NCBI GenBank assembly: GCA_964452735.1
Contig: CAYVNA010000015.1
Coordinates: 1-19,766, forward strand
Length of the DNA stretch: 19,766 bases
Direction: 5' to 3'
Source: UBA2177 sp964452735
Lineage (GTDB): Bacteria; Patescibacteriota; Dojkabacteria; SC72
Shown here: positions 1 to 6,038 of the stretch, in pieces
Layout of the letters: each line of letters opens with the position of its first letter
How positions within the stretch are numbered: position 1 is the first letter of the stretch
The notes under the pieces: model-generated
Told to the model about the DNA's origin: nothing
What the model saw: only the letters and a program-made list of their open reading frames with translations
Database searches by the model: none
Position numbers and translations under genes: made by a program

Positions 1-132
1 GTAATATCTCACAACTTTGATACTGGATATATGAACTCCATCAGGGACTTTCTTCCATATACGGTTAACTCATGTATCTCTATTGCAAAAAAGAAAGGAT
101 CCTTTGAATGGCTCTTGAGACCAGTAGATTAA
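1..132 (+). CDS. C-terminal end of an unidentified protein (partial)
   Basis: The first 43 codons of the window are open in frame 1 and end in TAA at 130-132. The peptide begins VISHNFDTGYMNSIRDF and ends in EWLLRPVD. It is rich in aromatic and polar residues, has no membrane segment, and reads like the end of a folded soluble protein. I do not recognise the family. A strong promoter for rpmG starts 11 bases after the stop, so this gene probably belongs to a different transcript. The start lies outside the window. It could also be a chance open frame, but codon use resembles that of its neighbours. Confidence 0.5.
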   Translation, partial: VISHNFDTGYMNSIRDFLPYTVNSCISIAKKKGSFEWLLRPVD

Positions 133-143
133 AATAAATATAT

Positions 144-172
144 TTGACCTTCTAGACCATTTTCAATATAAT
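144..172 (+). promoter_or_regulatory. Sigma-70-type promoter for the rpmG-nusG-rplKA operon
   Basis: A -35 box TTGACC (144-149) and a perfect -10 box TATAAT (167-172) are separated by exactly 17 bases. Transcription would start near 179, leaving a leader of about 37 bases before the rpmG start. The same TTGACC-17-TATAAT arrangement precedes rplJ. Confidence 0.8.
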
Positions 173-215
173 ACGGAGTATTTTCCCATTATTCTAAATT
201 TGATTCCTGAAAAAG

Positions 216-380
216 ATGGCAAAAGTAAAAAGAGACATTATCGCTTTTAAGTGTCAAGACTGTGGTAAAAAGAACTATACCTCATTTAAAAGCAAGAATG
301 TAAAAGATAAAATGGAGAAGAATAAGTATTGTTCTGAGTGTCAGAAACATACTATACATAAGGAGACAAAAGTTAAGTAG
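216..380 (+). CDS. rpmG: Ribosomal protein bL33
   Basis: This 54-residue protein is a small basic component of the large ribosomal subunit. It begins MAKVKRDIIAFKCQDCGKKN and carries two CxxC pairs (C13/C16 and C39/C42), the zinc-ribbon form of bL33. Length is normal for the family. The ATG follows an A-rich stretch with no Shine-Dalgarno site, as for most genes here. It is the first gene after the promoter at 144-172 and is followed 18 bases later by tRNA-Trp and then secE and nusG, a common bacterial order. The family call is firm, based on length, cysteine spacing and context. Confidence 0.93.
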   Translation: MAKVKRDIIAFKCQDCGKKNYTSFKSKNVKDKMEKNKYCSECQKHTIHKETKVK

Positions 381-398
381 TTGTTCTTTACCTAATGA

Positions 399-474
399 GG
401 GCCCATAGTTTCAATTGGTAAGACAACGGTCTCCAAAACCGTAGTTCTCCGTTCGAGTCGGTGTGGGCCTGCCA
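399..474 (+). tRNA. tRNA-Trp (anticodon CCA)
   Basis: The cloverleaf folds by eye. The acceptor stem is 399-405 with 464-470 (first pair a G-U wobble). The D stem is 408-411 with 421-424. The anticodon stem ACGGT/ACCGT (426-430, 438-442) encloses the anticodon CCA at 433-435. The T loop is TTCGAGT. The discriminator G471 is followed by an encoded CCA (472-474). The T stem has one U-U mismatch (448 and 462). The anticodon reads UGG only, so this tRNA gives no support for UGA as tryptophan. It lies between rpmG and secE and is probably cut out of the operon transcript; the secE start is only 12 bases downstream. Confidence 0.95.
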
Positions 475-486
475 GAAATAAATACT

Positions 487-657
487 ATGAATCTAAAAAG
501 TATAATAACAGAATTAAGGAATAGTAAGTGGCCATCTAAGATGGAGATACTTAAGTTAACTGCATATACCCTAGTATTATGTGGTATAATCGCAGTCGTT
601 ATGCTAGGTTTAGACCTAATCCTTTTCAAAATAAGGGATTGGTTTCTTAATGTTTAA
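487..657 (+). CDS. secE: Preprotein translocase subunit SecE
   Basis: A 56-residue protein with an N-terminal amphipathic helix, the conserved WPS motif (15-17) and one transmembrane helix (about 25-47), the minimal bacterial SecE architecture. SecE clamps SecY in the inner-membrane SecYEG translocon. I chose the ATG at 487. An in-frame GTG at 463 would lie inside tRNA-Trp and add eight non-homologous residues. No Shine-Dalgarno site is visible. It lies 12 bases after tRNA-Trp and 10 bases before nusG, the canonical secE-nusG pairing. Confidence 0.93.
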   Translation: MNLKSIITELRNSKWPSKMEILKLTAYTLVLCGIIAVVMLGLDLILFKIRDWFLNV

Positions 658-667
658 TTAGAATAAA

Positions 668-1234
668 ATGACAAAAGAAAAAACAGAAAAGACAGTAAAG
701 AAAGAAAATCCTAATGCAAAGTGGTACGTATTGAATATTAGGACTGGATATGAAAATAGTATTCAAAAAGAATTAAAGCAGAGAGCTGAAGCTACAGGAT
801 TAGGAGATAAGATTGTAGAGATATTGGTTCCTGTCCAGAAAAAGATCTTTGTTAAGAAAGGTAAACAGGATGTAAAAGAAGAGAAGATATTCCCAGGATA
901 TGTGTTAATAAAGATGGAACTAGATAATAGGACATGGGATATCGTTACAAATACTGAAGGTGTTAGAGGATTCGTAAAGACAGATAAATATCCAAAGCCT
1001 TTAGCAGAGTCTGAGGTTGCTGCAATAACAAAGTTCATGGAAATAGAACAACCTTCATACAAGACATCATTTAGTGTTGGTGAAGCTGTTAAGATTACAG
1101 ATGGTGCGTTCTCTGATTTCATAGGTAGTGTTCAGGAGATAGATACCACTAAGGGTAAGATAAAAGTCCTCATCTCATTCTTAGGTAGAGAAGCTCCTGT
1201 TGAGTTAGACCTTTCTCAGGTCACAAAGCTTTAA
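668..1234 (+). CDS. nusG: Transcription termination/antitermination protein NusG
   Basis: NusG binds RNA polymerase, affects pausing, and links transcription to Rho or the ribosome. The 188 residues show a lysine-rich tail (1-17), an NGN domain starting at KWYVLNIRTGYEN (18-30) and including the conserved IFPGYVL segment (74-80) and EGVRGFV (97-103), then a KOW domain (about 136-170: VGEAVKITDGAFSDFIGSV). Length is typical, with a slightly long N-terminus. The next gene, rplK, starts 21 bases later, the standard order. Initiation must be Shine-Dalgarno independent, since the bases before the ATG are only A and T rich. Confidence 0.97.
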   Translation: MTKEKTEKTVKKENPNAKWYVLNIRTGYENSIQKELKQRAEATGLGDKIVEILVPVQKKIFVKKGKQDVKEEKIFPGYVLIKMELDNRTWDIVTNTEGVRGFVKTDKYPKPLAESEVAAITKFMEIEQPSYKTSFSVGEAVKITDGAFSDFIGSVQEIDTTKGKIKVLISFLGREAPVELDLSQVTKL

Positions 1235-1255
1235 TATAATTATTGATATTTAGAA

Positions 1256-1681
1256 ATGGCAAAACCAATTAAGAAAATAATTAAGATAACGATACCAGCA
1301 GGACAGGCTACTATGGCCCCTCCTATTGGCCCTACCCTTGCACCATATGGTATAAATACACAAGATTTTTGTTCTCAATTTAATGAGAAAACAAAGGAAG
1401 GTGCTGGGATCTTAACTCCAGTAGTCTTAACAATATTTGAAGACAGATCTTTTAGTTTCATTCTTAAGACTCCTCCTACATCAGAGTTAATAAGGAGAGA
1501 GTTGAAGATAAAGAAGGGATCCGACAAGCCAAATCTAAACAAGGTTGGGAAACTCTCCAAAGAGCAAGTTAGGAAGATAATAGATATTAAGACCCCAGAT
1601 TTAAATACATCTGACTATGATCAAGCAGCTAAGATAATAGCTGGTACTGCAAGACAGATGGGTGTTGATGTTGAAATTTAA
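1256..1681 (+). CDS. rplK: Ribosomal protein uL11
   Basis: uL11 forms the base of the L7/L12 stalk and binds the GTPase-associated centre of 23S rRNA. The 141-residue length matches the family. The N-terminal domain has the proline-rich signature (IPAGQATMAPPIGPTLAPYGIN, 14-35) and the C-terminal RNA-binding domain ends in AAKIIAGTARQMGVDVEI. The usual LGQ-G-N part of the signature reads LAPYGIN here, a moderate deviation. It is followed after 20 bases by rplA, the normal L11-L1 pair. Confidence 0.97.
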   Translation: MAKPIKKIIKITIPAGQATMAPPIGPTLAPYGINTQDFCSQFNEKTKEGAGILTPVVLTIFEDRSFSFILKTPPTSELIRRELKIKKGSDKPNLNKVGKLSKEQVRKIIDIKTPDLNTSDYDQAAKIIAGTARQMGVDVEI

Positions 1682-1701
1682 TATATAGATAAAGCAAGAA
1701 T

Positions 1702-2391
1702 ATGAAAAGAGGAAAAAAGTATAACAAGATTGTAAAGGATCTTGATAATTCTAAAATATATACTGTTAAAGAAGGGATAAAGAAAGTTAAAGGTCTTTCA
1801 TATACCAATTTTGTAGGATCTTTGGAGATTCATGTTGATACAAATTTACCAAAAGATAAGGATCCTAAATCAATAAAGGGTGGCGTATCTCTTCCATATT
1901 CTTCAAGTACTAAGAATGTTAGGATTGCGGTTTTCTCAACTCCAGATAGAGAGGAAGATGCTAAGAAAGCAGGTGCAGATATTGTAGGTTTGGATAAGCT
2001 CATCAAAGATGTAAAAGAAGGAAAGATAGAGTTTGATGTAGCTATTGCTACTCCATCTGTTATGCCTAAGATTGCTGTATTGGGTAAGGAACTTGGACCT
2101 AAGGGTCTTATGCCTAATCCAAAGACTGGTACCGTTACAGATGATATTGCTTCTGTAGTAGAAGAGTATAAGAAGGGAAAACAGACTTTTGCTTGTGATA
2201 GTACAGGTGTTATACATATGAGTGTAGGGAAATTAGATATGGATGATGAGAAGTTAGTAGAGAATATTGATTCTGCAATAATGGCAATAGAGAATGTAAT
2301 AGGAAAGAACTATACACAGTTGATAAATAGATTGCATCTGGCACCAACTATGGGACCAAGTGTAAGGGTTAATTATACAAGAGGAGAATAG
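1702..2391 (+). CDS. rplA: Ribosomal protein uL1
   Basis: uL1 binds 23S rRNA at the mobile L1 stalk and helps release deacylated tRNA. In many bacteria it also represses its own operon by binding the mRNA. The 229-residue length is normal, and the hallmark GPKGLMPNPKTGTV (about 132-145) is intact. The C-terminus ends in PSVRVNYTRGE. The TAG stop lies in the loop of a short hairpin (384-396 of the 2000s, GAGAA/TTCTC) with no T-run, so it is a poor terminator candidate. Downstream the usual rplJ is delayed by a 475-base insertion that carries a small ORF. Confidence 0.97.
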   Translation: MKRGKKYNKIVKDLDNSKIYTVKEGIKKVKGLSYTNFVGSLEIHVDTNLPKDKDPKSIKGGVSLPYSSSTKNVRIAVFSTPDREEDAKKAGADIVGLDKLIKDVKEGKIEFDVAIATPSVMPKIAVLGKELGPKGLMPNPKTGTVTDDIASVVEEYKKGKQTFACDSTGVIHMSVGKLDMDDEKLVENIDSAIMAIENVIGKNYTQLINRLHLAPTMGPSVRVNYTRGE

Positions 2392-2419
2392 TTCTCTTAA
2401 TATCAAAACCTTCCCTCTA

Positions 2420-2448
2420 TTTACAAAACGGTCACTATAAGGTATTAT
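2420..2448 (+). promoter_or_regulatory. Probable promoter for the 62-residue ORF
   Basis: TTTACA (2420-2425) and TATTAT (2443-2448) are separated by 17 bases. Transcription would begin near 2455, which coincides with the first base or two of the hairpin at 2454-2471. This suggests the small ORF has its own transcript independent of rplA. Confidence 0.5.
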
Positions 2449-2453
2449 CCCTA

Positions 2454-2471
2454 AGCAACAAGTTTGTTGCT
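2454..2471 (+). repeat. Hairpin at the predicted 5' end of the small-ORF mRNA
   Basis: AGCAACA (2454-2460) pairs perfectly with TGTTGCT (2465-2471) across an AGTT loop. It sits at the predicted transcription start, so the mRNA would begin with a stem-loop. Such a structure often protects an mRNA 5' end or regulates translation; here the role is inference. Confidence 0.6.
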
Positions 2472-2505
2472 CATTCCCAAAAACCAAAAAACAAGGAGCT
2501 TACCT

Positions 2506-2694
2506 ATGGAACTTTACAAATTCCCAAGCGATTTTTGCAATACATGCCCCTGCCCACAAAGACAGAAGACAGGGCGGTGCCCTGCCTTGGATAATCCCAA
2601 GAAATTCATCTTGCAACTTCCCCCGGAATTGCAAGAGATAGCCTTCCAAGCAATCCTAGCCCAAGAAGGGCTAGAAGAATTAGAAGAAGAATAA
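2506..2694 (+). CDS. Small four-cysteine protein of unknown function, inserted between rplA and rplJ
   Basis: The 62-residue protein has four cysteines near the N-terminus (C11, C14, C16, C25, in CNTCPCPQRQKTGRCPAL), which could bind zinc or an iron-sulfur cluster. A helical C-terminal half follows and ends in the acidic tail LEELEEE. I do not recognise the family. The ATG at 2506 is supported by AAGGAG at 2493-2498, seven bases upstream. It is the only strong Shine-Dalgarno site I found in the window. An in-frame ATG at 2464 lies inside the leader hairpin and is rejected. The coding DNA is richer in G and C, especially C runs, than the flanking ribosomal genes, and it contains several hairpins. 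This could reflect transfer, or a structured RNA that also codes. Confidence 0.7.
   Translation: MELYKFPSDFCNTCPCPQRQKTGRCPALDNPKKFILQLPPELQEIAFQAILAQEGLEELEEE
2570..2674 (+). repeat. Three hairpins inside the small ORF
   Basis: Within about 100 bases there are three inverted repeats. CAGGGC (2570-2575) pairs with GCCCTG (2579-2584). CTTGCAA plus TTCC with one bulged C (2610-2621) pairs with GGAATTGCAAG (2625-2635). CTAGCCC (2656-2662) pairs with GGGCTAG (2668-2674). Density this high is unusual for coding sequence in this window and suggests a structured transcript. Confidence 0.6.
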
Positions 2695-2704
2695 CAAGCT
2701 TGAC

Positions 2705-2756
2705 CAAGAGAGGATGATCACATCATCGCAATTTAATTGCATATCATCCTCTCTTG
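2705..2756 (+). repeat. 14-bp perfect inverted repeat overlapping the rplJ promoter
   Basis: CAAGAGAGGATGAT (2705-2718) pairs perfectly with ATCATCCTCTCTTG (2743-2756). The 24-base loop contains a second small inverted repeat (GCAA 2728-2731 with TTGC 2737-2740) and an extra ATCATC (2722-2727) that could pair with GATGAT (2713-2718) instead, giving two exclusive folds. The direct repeat CTTGACCA occurs at both ends (2699-2706 and 2753-2760), and the right-hand copy supplies the -35 box of the rplJ promoter. No T-run follows, so it is not a standard intrinsic terminator. It may be an operator, a processing site, or a boundary of the inserted segment. Confidence 0.75.
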
Positions 2757-2782
2757 ACCATCCCCCACTACACTGATATAAT
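2754..2782 (+). promoter_or_regulatory. Promoter for rplJ-rplL
   Basis: TTGACC (2754-2759) and a perfect TATAAT (2777-2782) are spaced by 17 bases, and TGA precedes the -10 (extended form). Transcription would start near 2789, leaving a leader of about 78 bases. A small stem CCT/AGG (around CCTTGCGAGG) lies in the leader. The first three bases of the -35 box are the end of the 14-bp inverted repeat. Confidence 0.8.
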
Positions 2783-2866
2783 CCCTCTAGTATTAACCTA
2801 AGAAACAAGGTACAAACATAAATCCTTGCGAGGTAATATACATATCAAATATTAAAATACATTAAA

Positions 2867-3388
2867 ATGGCAAAAACTCATACACAAAAGACTGAGTTAC
2901 TAGAGAAATATAAAGAATTACTAAAAAGTAAAACTGGATACTTCCTTGTAAGCTCAGACAAATCAAACACACCAACAGTATCTAAACTAAAGCTACAACT
3001 CAAAGATGCAAATGCTAACTATACTGTTGTTAAGAACAGTATATTCAAAGTAGCTCTACAAGAAACTGAACAACCACTACAAACACAAGAAATAGATGGA
3101 CCAACAGCAATAATATACTTCGATGAAGACCCTACACAACCCGCAAAACTCATAAAGCAAATACAGAAGGAAACAGAACTATTCGAGGCTAAAGGTGGGG
3201 TATTCGAAGGAGAATTTCTGACAGAAGAAAAAGTTATGCAACTAGCTGACATACCATCTAGAGAAGTACTACTTTCAAGACTCGTAGGGACAATGAATGC
3301 CCCTCTCACAGGCTTCATGAATGCTGTAACTGGGAATGTTAGAGGTTTAACTATGGTTCTTAAGGGCATATCTGAAAAGAATGCTTAA
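2867..3388 (+). CDS. rplJ: Ribosomal protein uL10
   Basis: uL10 anchors the L7/L12 dimers to the ribosome through its C-terminal helix. The 173-residue length is normal. Typical features are the N-terminal KTELLEKYKELLKSKTGYFL segment, the NYTVVKNSIFKVAL region, and a C-terminal stretch ending in TGNVRGLTMVLKGISEKNA. The start ATG follows A-rich sequence (ATTAAA) without a Shine-Dalgarno site. The pair rplJ-rplL has its own promoter (2754-2782). In many bacteria uL10 represses this operon by binding its leader; the leader here is long enough, but I cannot identify the binding fold. Confidence 0.96.
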   Translation: MAKTHTQKTELLEKYKELLKSKTGYFLVSSDKSNTPTVSKLKLQLKDANANYTVVKNSIFKVALQETEQPLQTQEIDGPTAIIYFDEDPTQPAKLIKQIQKETELFEAKGGVFEGEFLTEEKVMQLADIPSREVLLSRLVGTMNAPLTGFMNAVTGNVRGLTMVLKGISEKNA

Positions 3389-3423
3389 TTAGACGAAATT
3401 AATTAATTTAATAAAAAATAAAA

Positions 3424-3828
3424 ATGGCAGACGAAGTAAAAAATCTACCTGAGCTATCAGAGAATGGAAAGAAAGTCCTCGAGATAGTAGAGAAAATGTC
3501 TGTATTAGAACTTGCTGACCTTGTAAAGGTAATGGAAGACAAGTTTGGAGTATCTGCAGCAGCTCCTGTTGCAATAGCAGCAGCTCCTGCTGAAGCAGCT
3601 CCTGAAGAAGAGGAGAAAACATCTTTCAACATAGTTCTAAAAGAGGCTGGTGCTAACAAGATCGGAGTAATCAAGGTTGTAAGAGAAATTACAGAACTTG
3701 GACTCAAAGAGGCTAAAGATCTTGTAGATACAGCTCCTCAGACTGTAAAAGAAGGTGTTTCTAAGGATGAAGCTGAACAAATGAAAGCTAAATTCGAAGA
3801 GGCAGGTGCTACTATTGAGTTAGCATAA
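3424..3828 (+). CDS. rplL: Ribosomal protein bL12 (L7/L12)
   Basis: bL12 forms the flexible stalk that recruits translation GTPases. The 134 residues comprise an N-terminal dimerisation segment (about 1-40, ELADLVKVMEDKFGV), an Ala/Pro/Glu-rich hinge (about 41-63) and the conserved C-terminal domain (from about 64) with GANKIGVIKVVREITELGLKEAKDLVD. The N-terminal part is a little longer than the roughly 120 residues usual for the family. Two TAA stops are in tandem. A strong terminator follows, and rpoB, the usual next gene, is absent. Confidence 0.97.
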   Translation: MADEVKNLPELSENGKKVLEIVEKMSVLELADLVKVMEDKFGVSAAAPVAIAAAPAEAAPEEEEKTSFNIVLKEAGANKIGVIKVVREITELGLKEAKDLVDTAPQTVKEGVSKDEAEQMKAKFEEAGATIELA

Positions 3829-3849
3829 TAACCATAGATATTGGTTTCT

Positions 3850-3875
3850 AAAGACCACCTTAGGGTGGTCTTTTT
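3850..3875 (+). terminator. Intrinsic terminator after rplL
   Basis: AAAGACCACC (3850-3859) pairs perfectly with GGTGGTCTTT (3864-3873) across a four-base TTAG loop and runs straight into a T-tract (3871-3875). It should stop the ribosomal-protein transcript before the next operon. Confidence 0.92.
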
Positions 3876-3888
3876 CATTCTCAAGAAG

Positions 3889-3894
3889 TATAAT
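3889..3894 (+). promoter_or_regulatory. Possible -10 element for the 7TM/ATP-grasp operon
   Basis: A perfect TATAAT lies 42 bases before the first gene of the operon. The sequence 17 bases upstream (TGGTCT, inside the rplL terminator) matches the -35 consensus at only three of six positions, so the promoter may be weak or activator dependent. Confidence 0.4.
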
Positions 3895-3936
3895 TATACG
3901 AAACCTGCCATTTAAATTATCAACGGAACAGAGCAA

Positions 3937-4599
3937 ATGGAATCCTTTACCCAATGGTTATTAGAAAATGGAATAACACAACAAATGCTCCAACTACTCT
4001 CTGCTATAACAGTACTAGCAACAATTGTCAGTGCTGGAAGATACATATTTGGATCAAAAACATATGGGATATATGCACCAATAATATTGGCTATAGCATA
4101 TTCATACACAGGCCTTAAATATGGATTGTCTTTAACAGCTATCGTAATTCTAACAACCCTACTCTCCTACTCCATCGTGAAAAGGATAAGAATGCATTAC
4201 ATTACCAGAATAGCTATAAACTACTGCCTACTATCCATTTCCCTTGTACTCTTCTTCCTTCTCGTAAACAAATACGGCTTAGGATTAGAGAATATGAGCA
4301 ATGTACCACCCCTTGCAGTAATCTCAATTGCTGCCCTCTCTGACTTCTTCATAAAACAATTTGTACAGAAGTCACTCAAAACATCAGCAATGATACTCTT
4401 CTCAACAATACTCATCTCTGCAATTGGTTGGTATGCAATCACAAGAGACCATATATCACAATACATGCTCAACAACCTCTGGATTGCACCACTACTAATA
4501 CTGGTAAATCTCTTAATAGGACAATTTAAAGGGTTGAGAGTAAAAGACCTATTTCGATTTAAATCTGTAATATCTGAAAAAGACGATGTTTCTAAATAA
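3937..4599 (+). CDS. Seven-transmembrane protein of the type associated with transglutaminase-like and ATP-grasp genes
   Basis: The 220-residue protein shows about seven hydrophobic helices (roughly 17-39, 43-58, 61-83, 90-113, 122-140, 148-168 and 176-196) and a short basic, polar C-terminal tail. It resembles the 7TM module that in proteobacteria is usually fused to an inactive transglutaminase domain and encoded beside an alpha-L-glutamate-ligase-like ATP-grasp protein. Here the transglutaminase part is missing and only the membrane module remains. The next gene is exactly that ATP-grasp type and overlaps by 14 bases, which supports the assignment. It probably anchors or exports the product of the ligases; the substrate is unknown. 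A generic integral membrane protein remains possible. Confidence 0.7.
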   Translation: MESFTQWLLENGITQQMLQLLSAITVLATIVSAGRYIFGSKTYGIYAPIILAIAYSYTGLKYGLSLTAIVILTTLLSYSIVKRIRMHYITRIAINYCLLSISLVLFFLLVNKYGLGLENMSNVPPLAVISIAALSDFFIKQFVQKSLKTSAMILFSTILISAIGWYAITRDHISQYMLNNLWIAPLLILVNLLIGQFKGLRVKDLFRFKSVISEKDDVSK

Positions 4600-6037
4600 T
4601 CACTACAAAGAAGTATTGGGACTTAACAGACGAAACCAAGAATACGTTCGTCCATACAATCCTCCATCAGCAAAAAGTATCGCAGATAACAAGATCTTAA
4701 CAAAAAAGATATTGGAAAAGGAAGGTATAAAAACACCTCTGGTATACAAACTCATAAAGAATAAAAAACAACTACAGTTCCTTGATTGGGAGACACTTCC
4801 CAAAAGCTTTGTCATCAAACCTAACAAAGGAACTGGTGGAAACGGCATAATAGTCTTCTACGGCAAAAAGAAGAAGGAAACTGCTTGGATAAGACCTAAT
4901 GGAGAAATAATGTCGAAAAAGGATATCATCCTCCACATAGAAAATATCCTGGAAGGAAGATTTTCCATGGGGACAAAAAACGATATAGCAATAATCGAGG
5001 AAAGAGTTAAAACAGACCCCATATTAAAACAGTACTCATACAAAGGAGTTCCTGATATCAGAATAATATGCTTCAACAATGTACCAATAATGGCCATGAC
5101 AAGACTTCCAACCAAAAGATCTAATGGTACTGCAAATCTCCATTCTGGGGCAATATGTACTGGGATAGATATAAGTACTGGAATAACAACATACTCCATG
5201 CATATGAGCCCTAAATCTATTCTCAGTGACATATATGAAGAGATCGATACAACACTAGACTTGAAGGAGAATAAAAAGCTTAGTGGTATACAAATACCAT
5301 ACTGGGATGACCTATTAAAAATTGCCCTAAAGTGTCAGAAAGCTACCAAACTAGGATACATAGGGGTAGATATTGCTCTAGATGCAGAAAATGGACCTGT
5401 TGTCTTCGAATTGAACGCTAGACCTGGTTTAGGCATACAAGTAGCAAATAAGACAGGTTTGAGATGGAGGCTTGAGAAAATAAAAGATTTAAAGATAAAA
5501 AGCATAAAGCATGGTATAAGGGTTGCAAAAAACCTCTTTGGTGGAGAGGTGGAAGAAAGCATAGAGGCAATAAGCGGAAGAAAGGTTGTAAATATAAATG
5601 AAAAGATATTAGTTTACTACAAAGACTCTGTCATAAACAAAGATGCTAAAAAAGAACTCTGTACTGCTTTCATAGACACAGGGATGCTCTCCTCTAGAAT
5701 CTCTAGAAATCTAGCAAACCGTATAGGCTTCATGCCCACTATAAAAGAATTCGACACAATGAAAGTACCGAAGTCATTCAAAACACTGAAAGATGCTCAG
5801 GACTACATAGATAAAAATACCCCACTCCCTATACAGGACCCTTCCATAAAGAGACTCGCCAAGATCATGGAAGATGATGAGGTGCATATTTGCCCTGTCA
5901 TAAATGTTCCCATCAGGATATCTGGGGAGGTCCGAGAGCTAGAACTAATAATAACTGAGGATACCTCCCACCCTATCGTGATTGGGCGATCAGATCTAAA
6001 AGGATATTTAATCGACACTAGTAAAACCTTCAAATAA
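4586..6037 (+). CDS. Alpha-L-glutamate-ligase-like ATP-grasp protein fused to a retropepsin-like protease domain
   Basis: The 483 residues form two domains. Residues 1 to about 325 are an ATP-grasp amidoligase: the nucleotide lysine in VIKPNKGTGGNGI (76-88), DIRI (157-160), GVDI (260-263), and the metal-binding ELNARPGLGIQ (275-285). This fits the alpha-L-glutamate-ligase-like branch of the RimK group, which joins an amino acid to a carboxyl group using ATP. Residues about 333-483 match the RimB/ATP-dependent zinc protease type of retropepsin fold: the catalytic-type DTG (364-366, in FIDTGMLSS) and the C-terminal PIVIGRSDLKGYLID (463-477). In proteobacteria these are normally separate neighbouring genes, so the fusion is notable. 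The residue after DTG is Met instead of the usual Ala. The gene overlaps the 7TM gene by 14 bases and ends one base before the next ligase. Confidence 0.82.
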   Translation: MFLNNHYKEVLGLNRRNQEYVRPYNPPSAKSIADNKILTKKILEKEGIKTPLVYKLIKNKKQLQFLDWETLPKSFVIKPNKGTGGNGIIVFYGKKKKETAWIRPNGEIMSKKDIILHIENILEGRFSMGTKNDIAIIEERVKTDPILKQYSYKGVPDIRIICFNNVPIMAMTRLPTKRSNGTANLHSGAICTGIDISTGITTYSMHMSPKSILSDIYEEIDTTLDLKENKKLSGIQIPYWDDLLKIALKCQKATKLGYIGVDIALDAENGPVVFELNARPGLGIQVANKTGLRWRLEKIKDLKIKSIKHGIRVAKNLFGGEVEESIEAISGRKVVNINEKILVYYKDSVINKDAKKELCTAFIDTGMLSSRISRNLANRIGFMPTIKEFDTMKVPKSFKTLKDAQDYIDKNTPLPIQDPSIKRLAKIMEDDEVHICPVINVPIRISGEVRELELIITEDTSHPIVIGRSDLKGYLIDTSKTFK

Positions 6038-6038
6038 A

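Noticed and set aside
463..486. GTG start for secE at 463
   Set aside because: It lies inside tRNA-Trp; the ATG at 487 gives the expected SecE length.
2705..2756. Intrinsic terminator for the small ORF
   Set aside because: The hairpin is strong but is followed by ACCATCCCCC, with no T-run on either strand, so it does not meet the usual criteria.
2454..2760. Known structured RNA such as 4.5S, 6S or tmRNA
   Set aside because: None of their signature segments is present; the region has a good ORF with a Shine-Dalgarno site.
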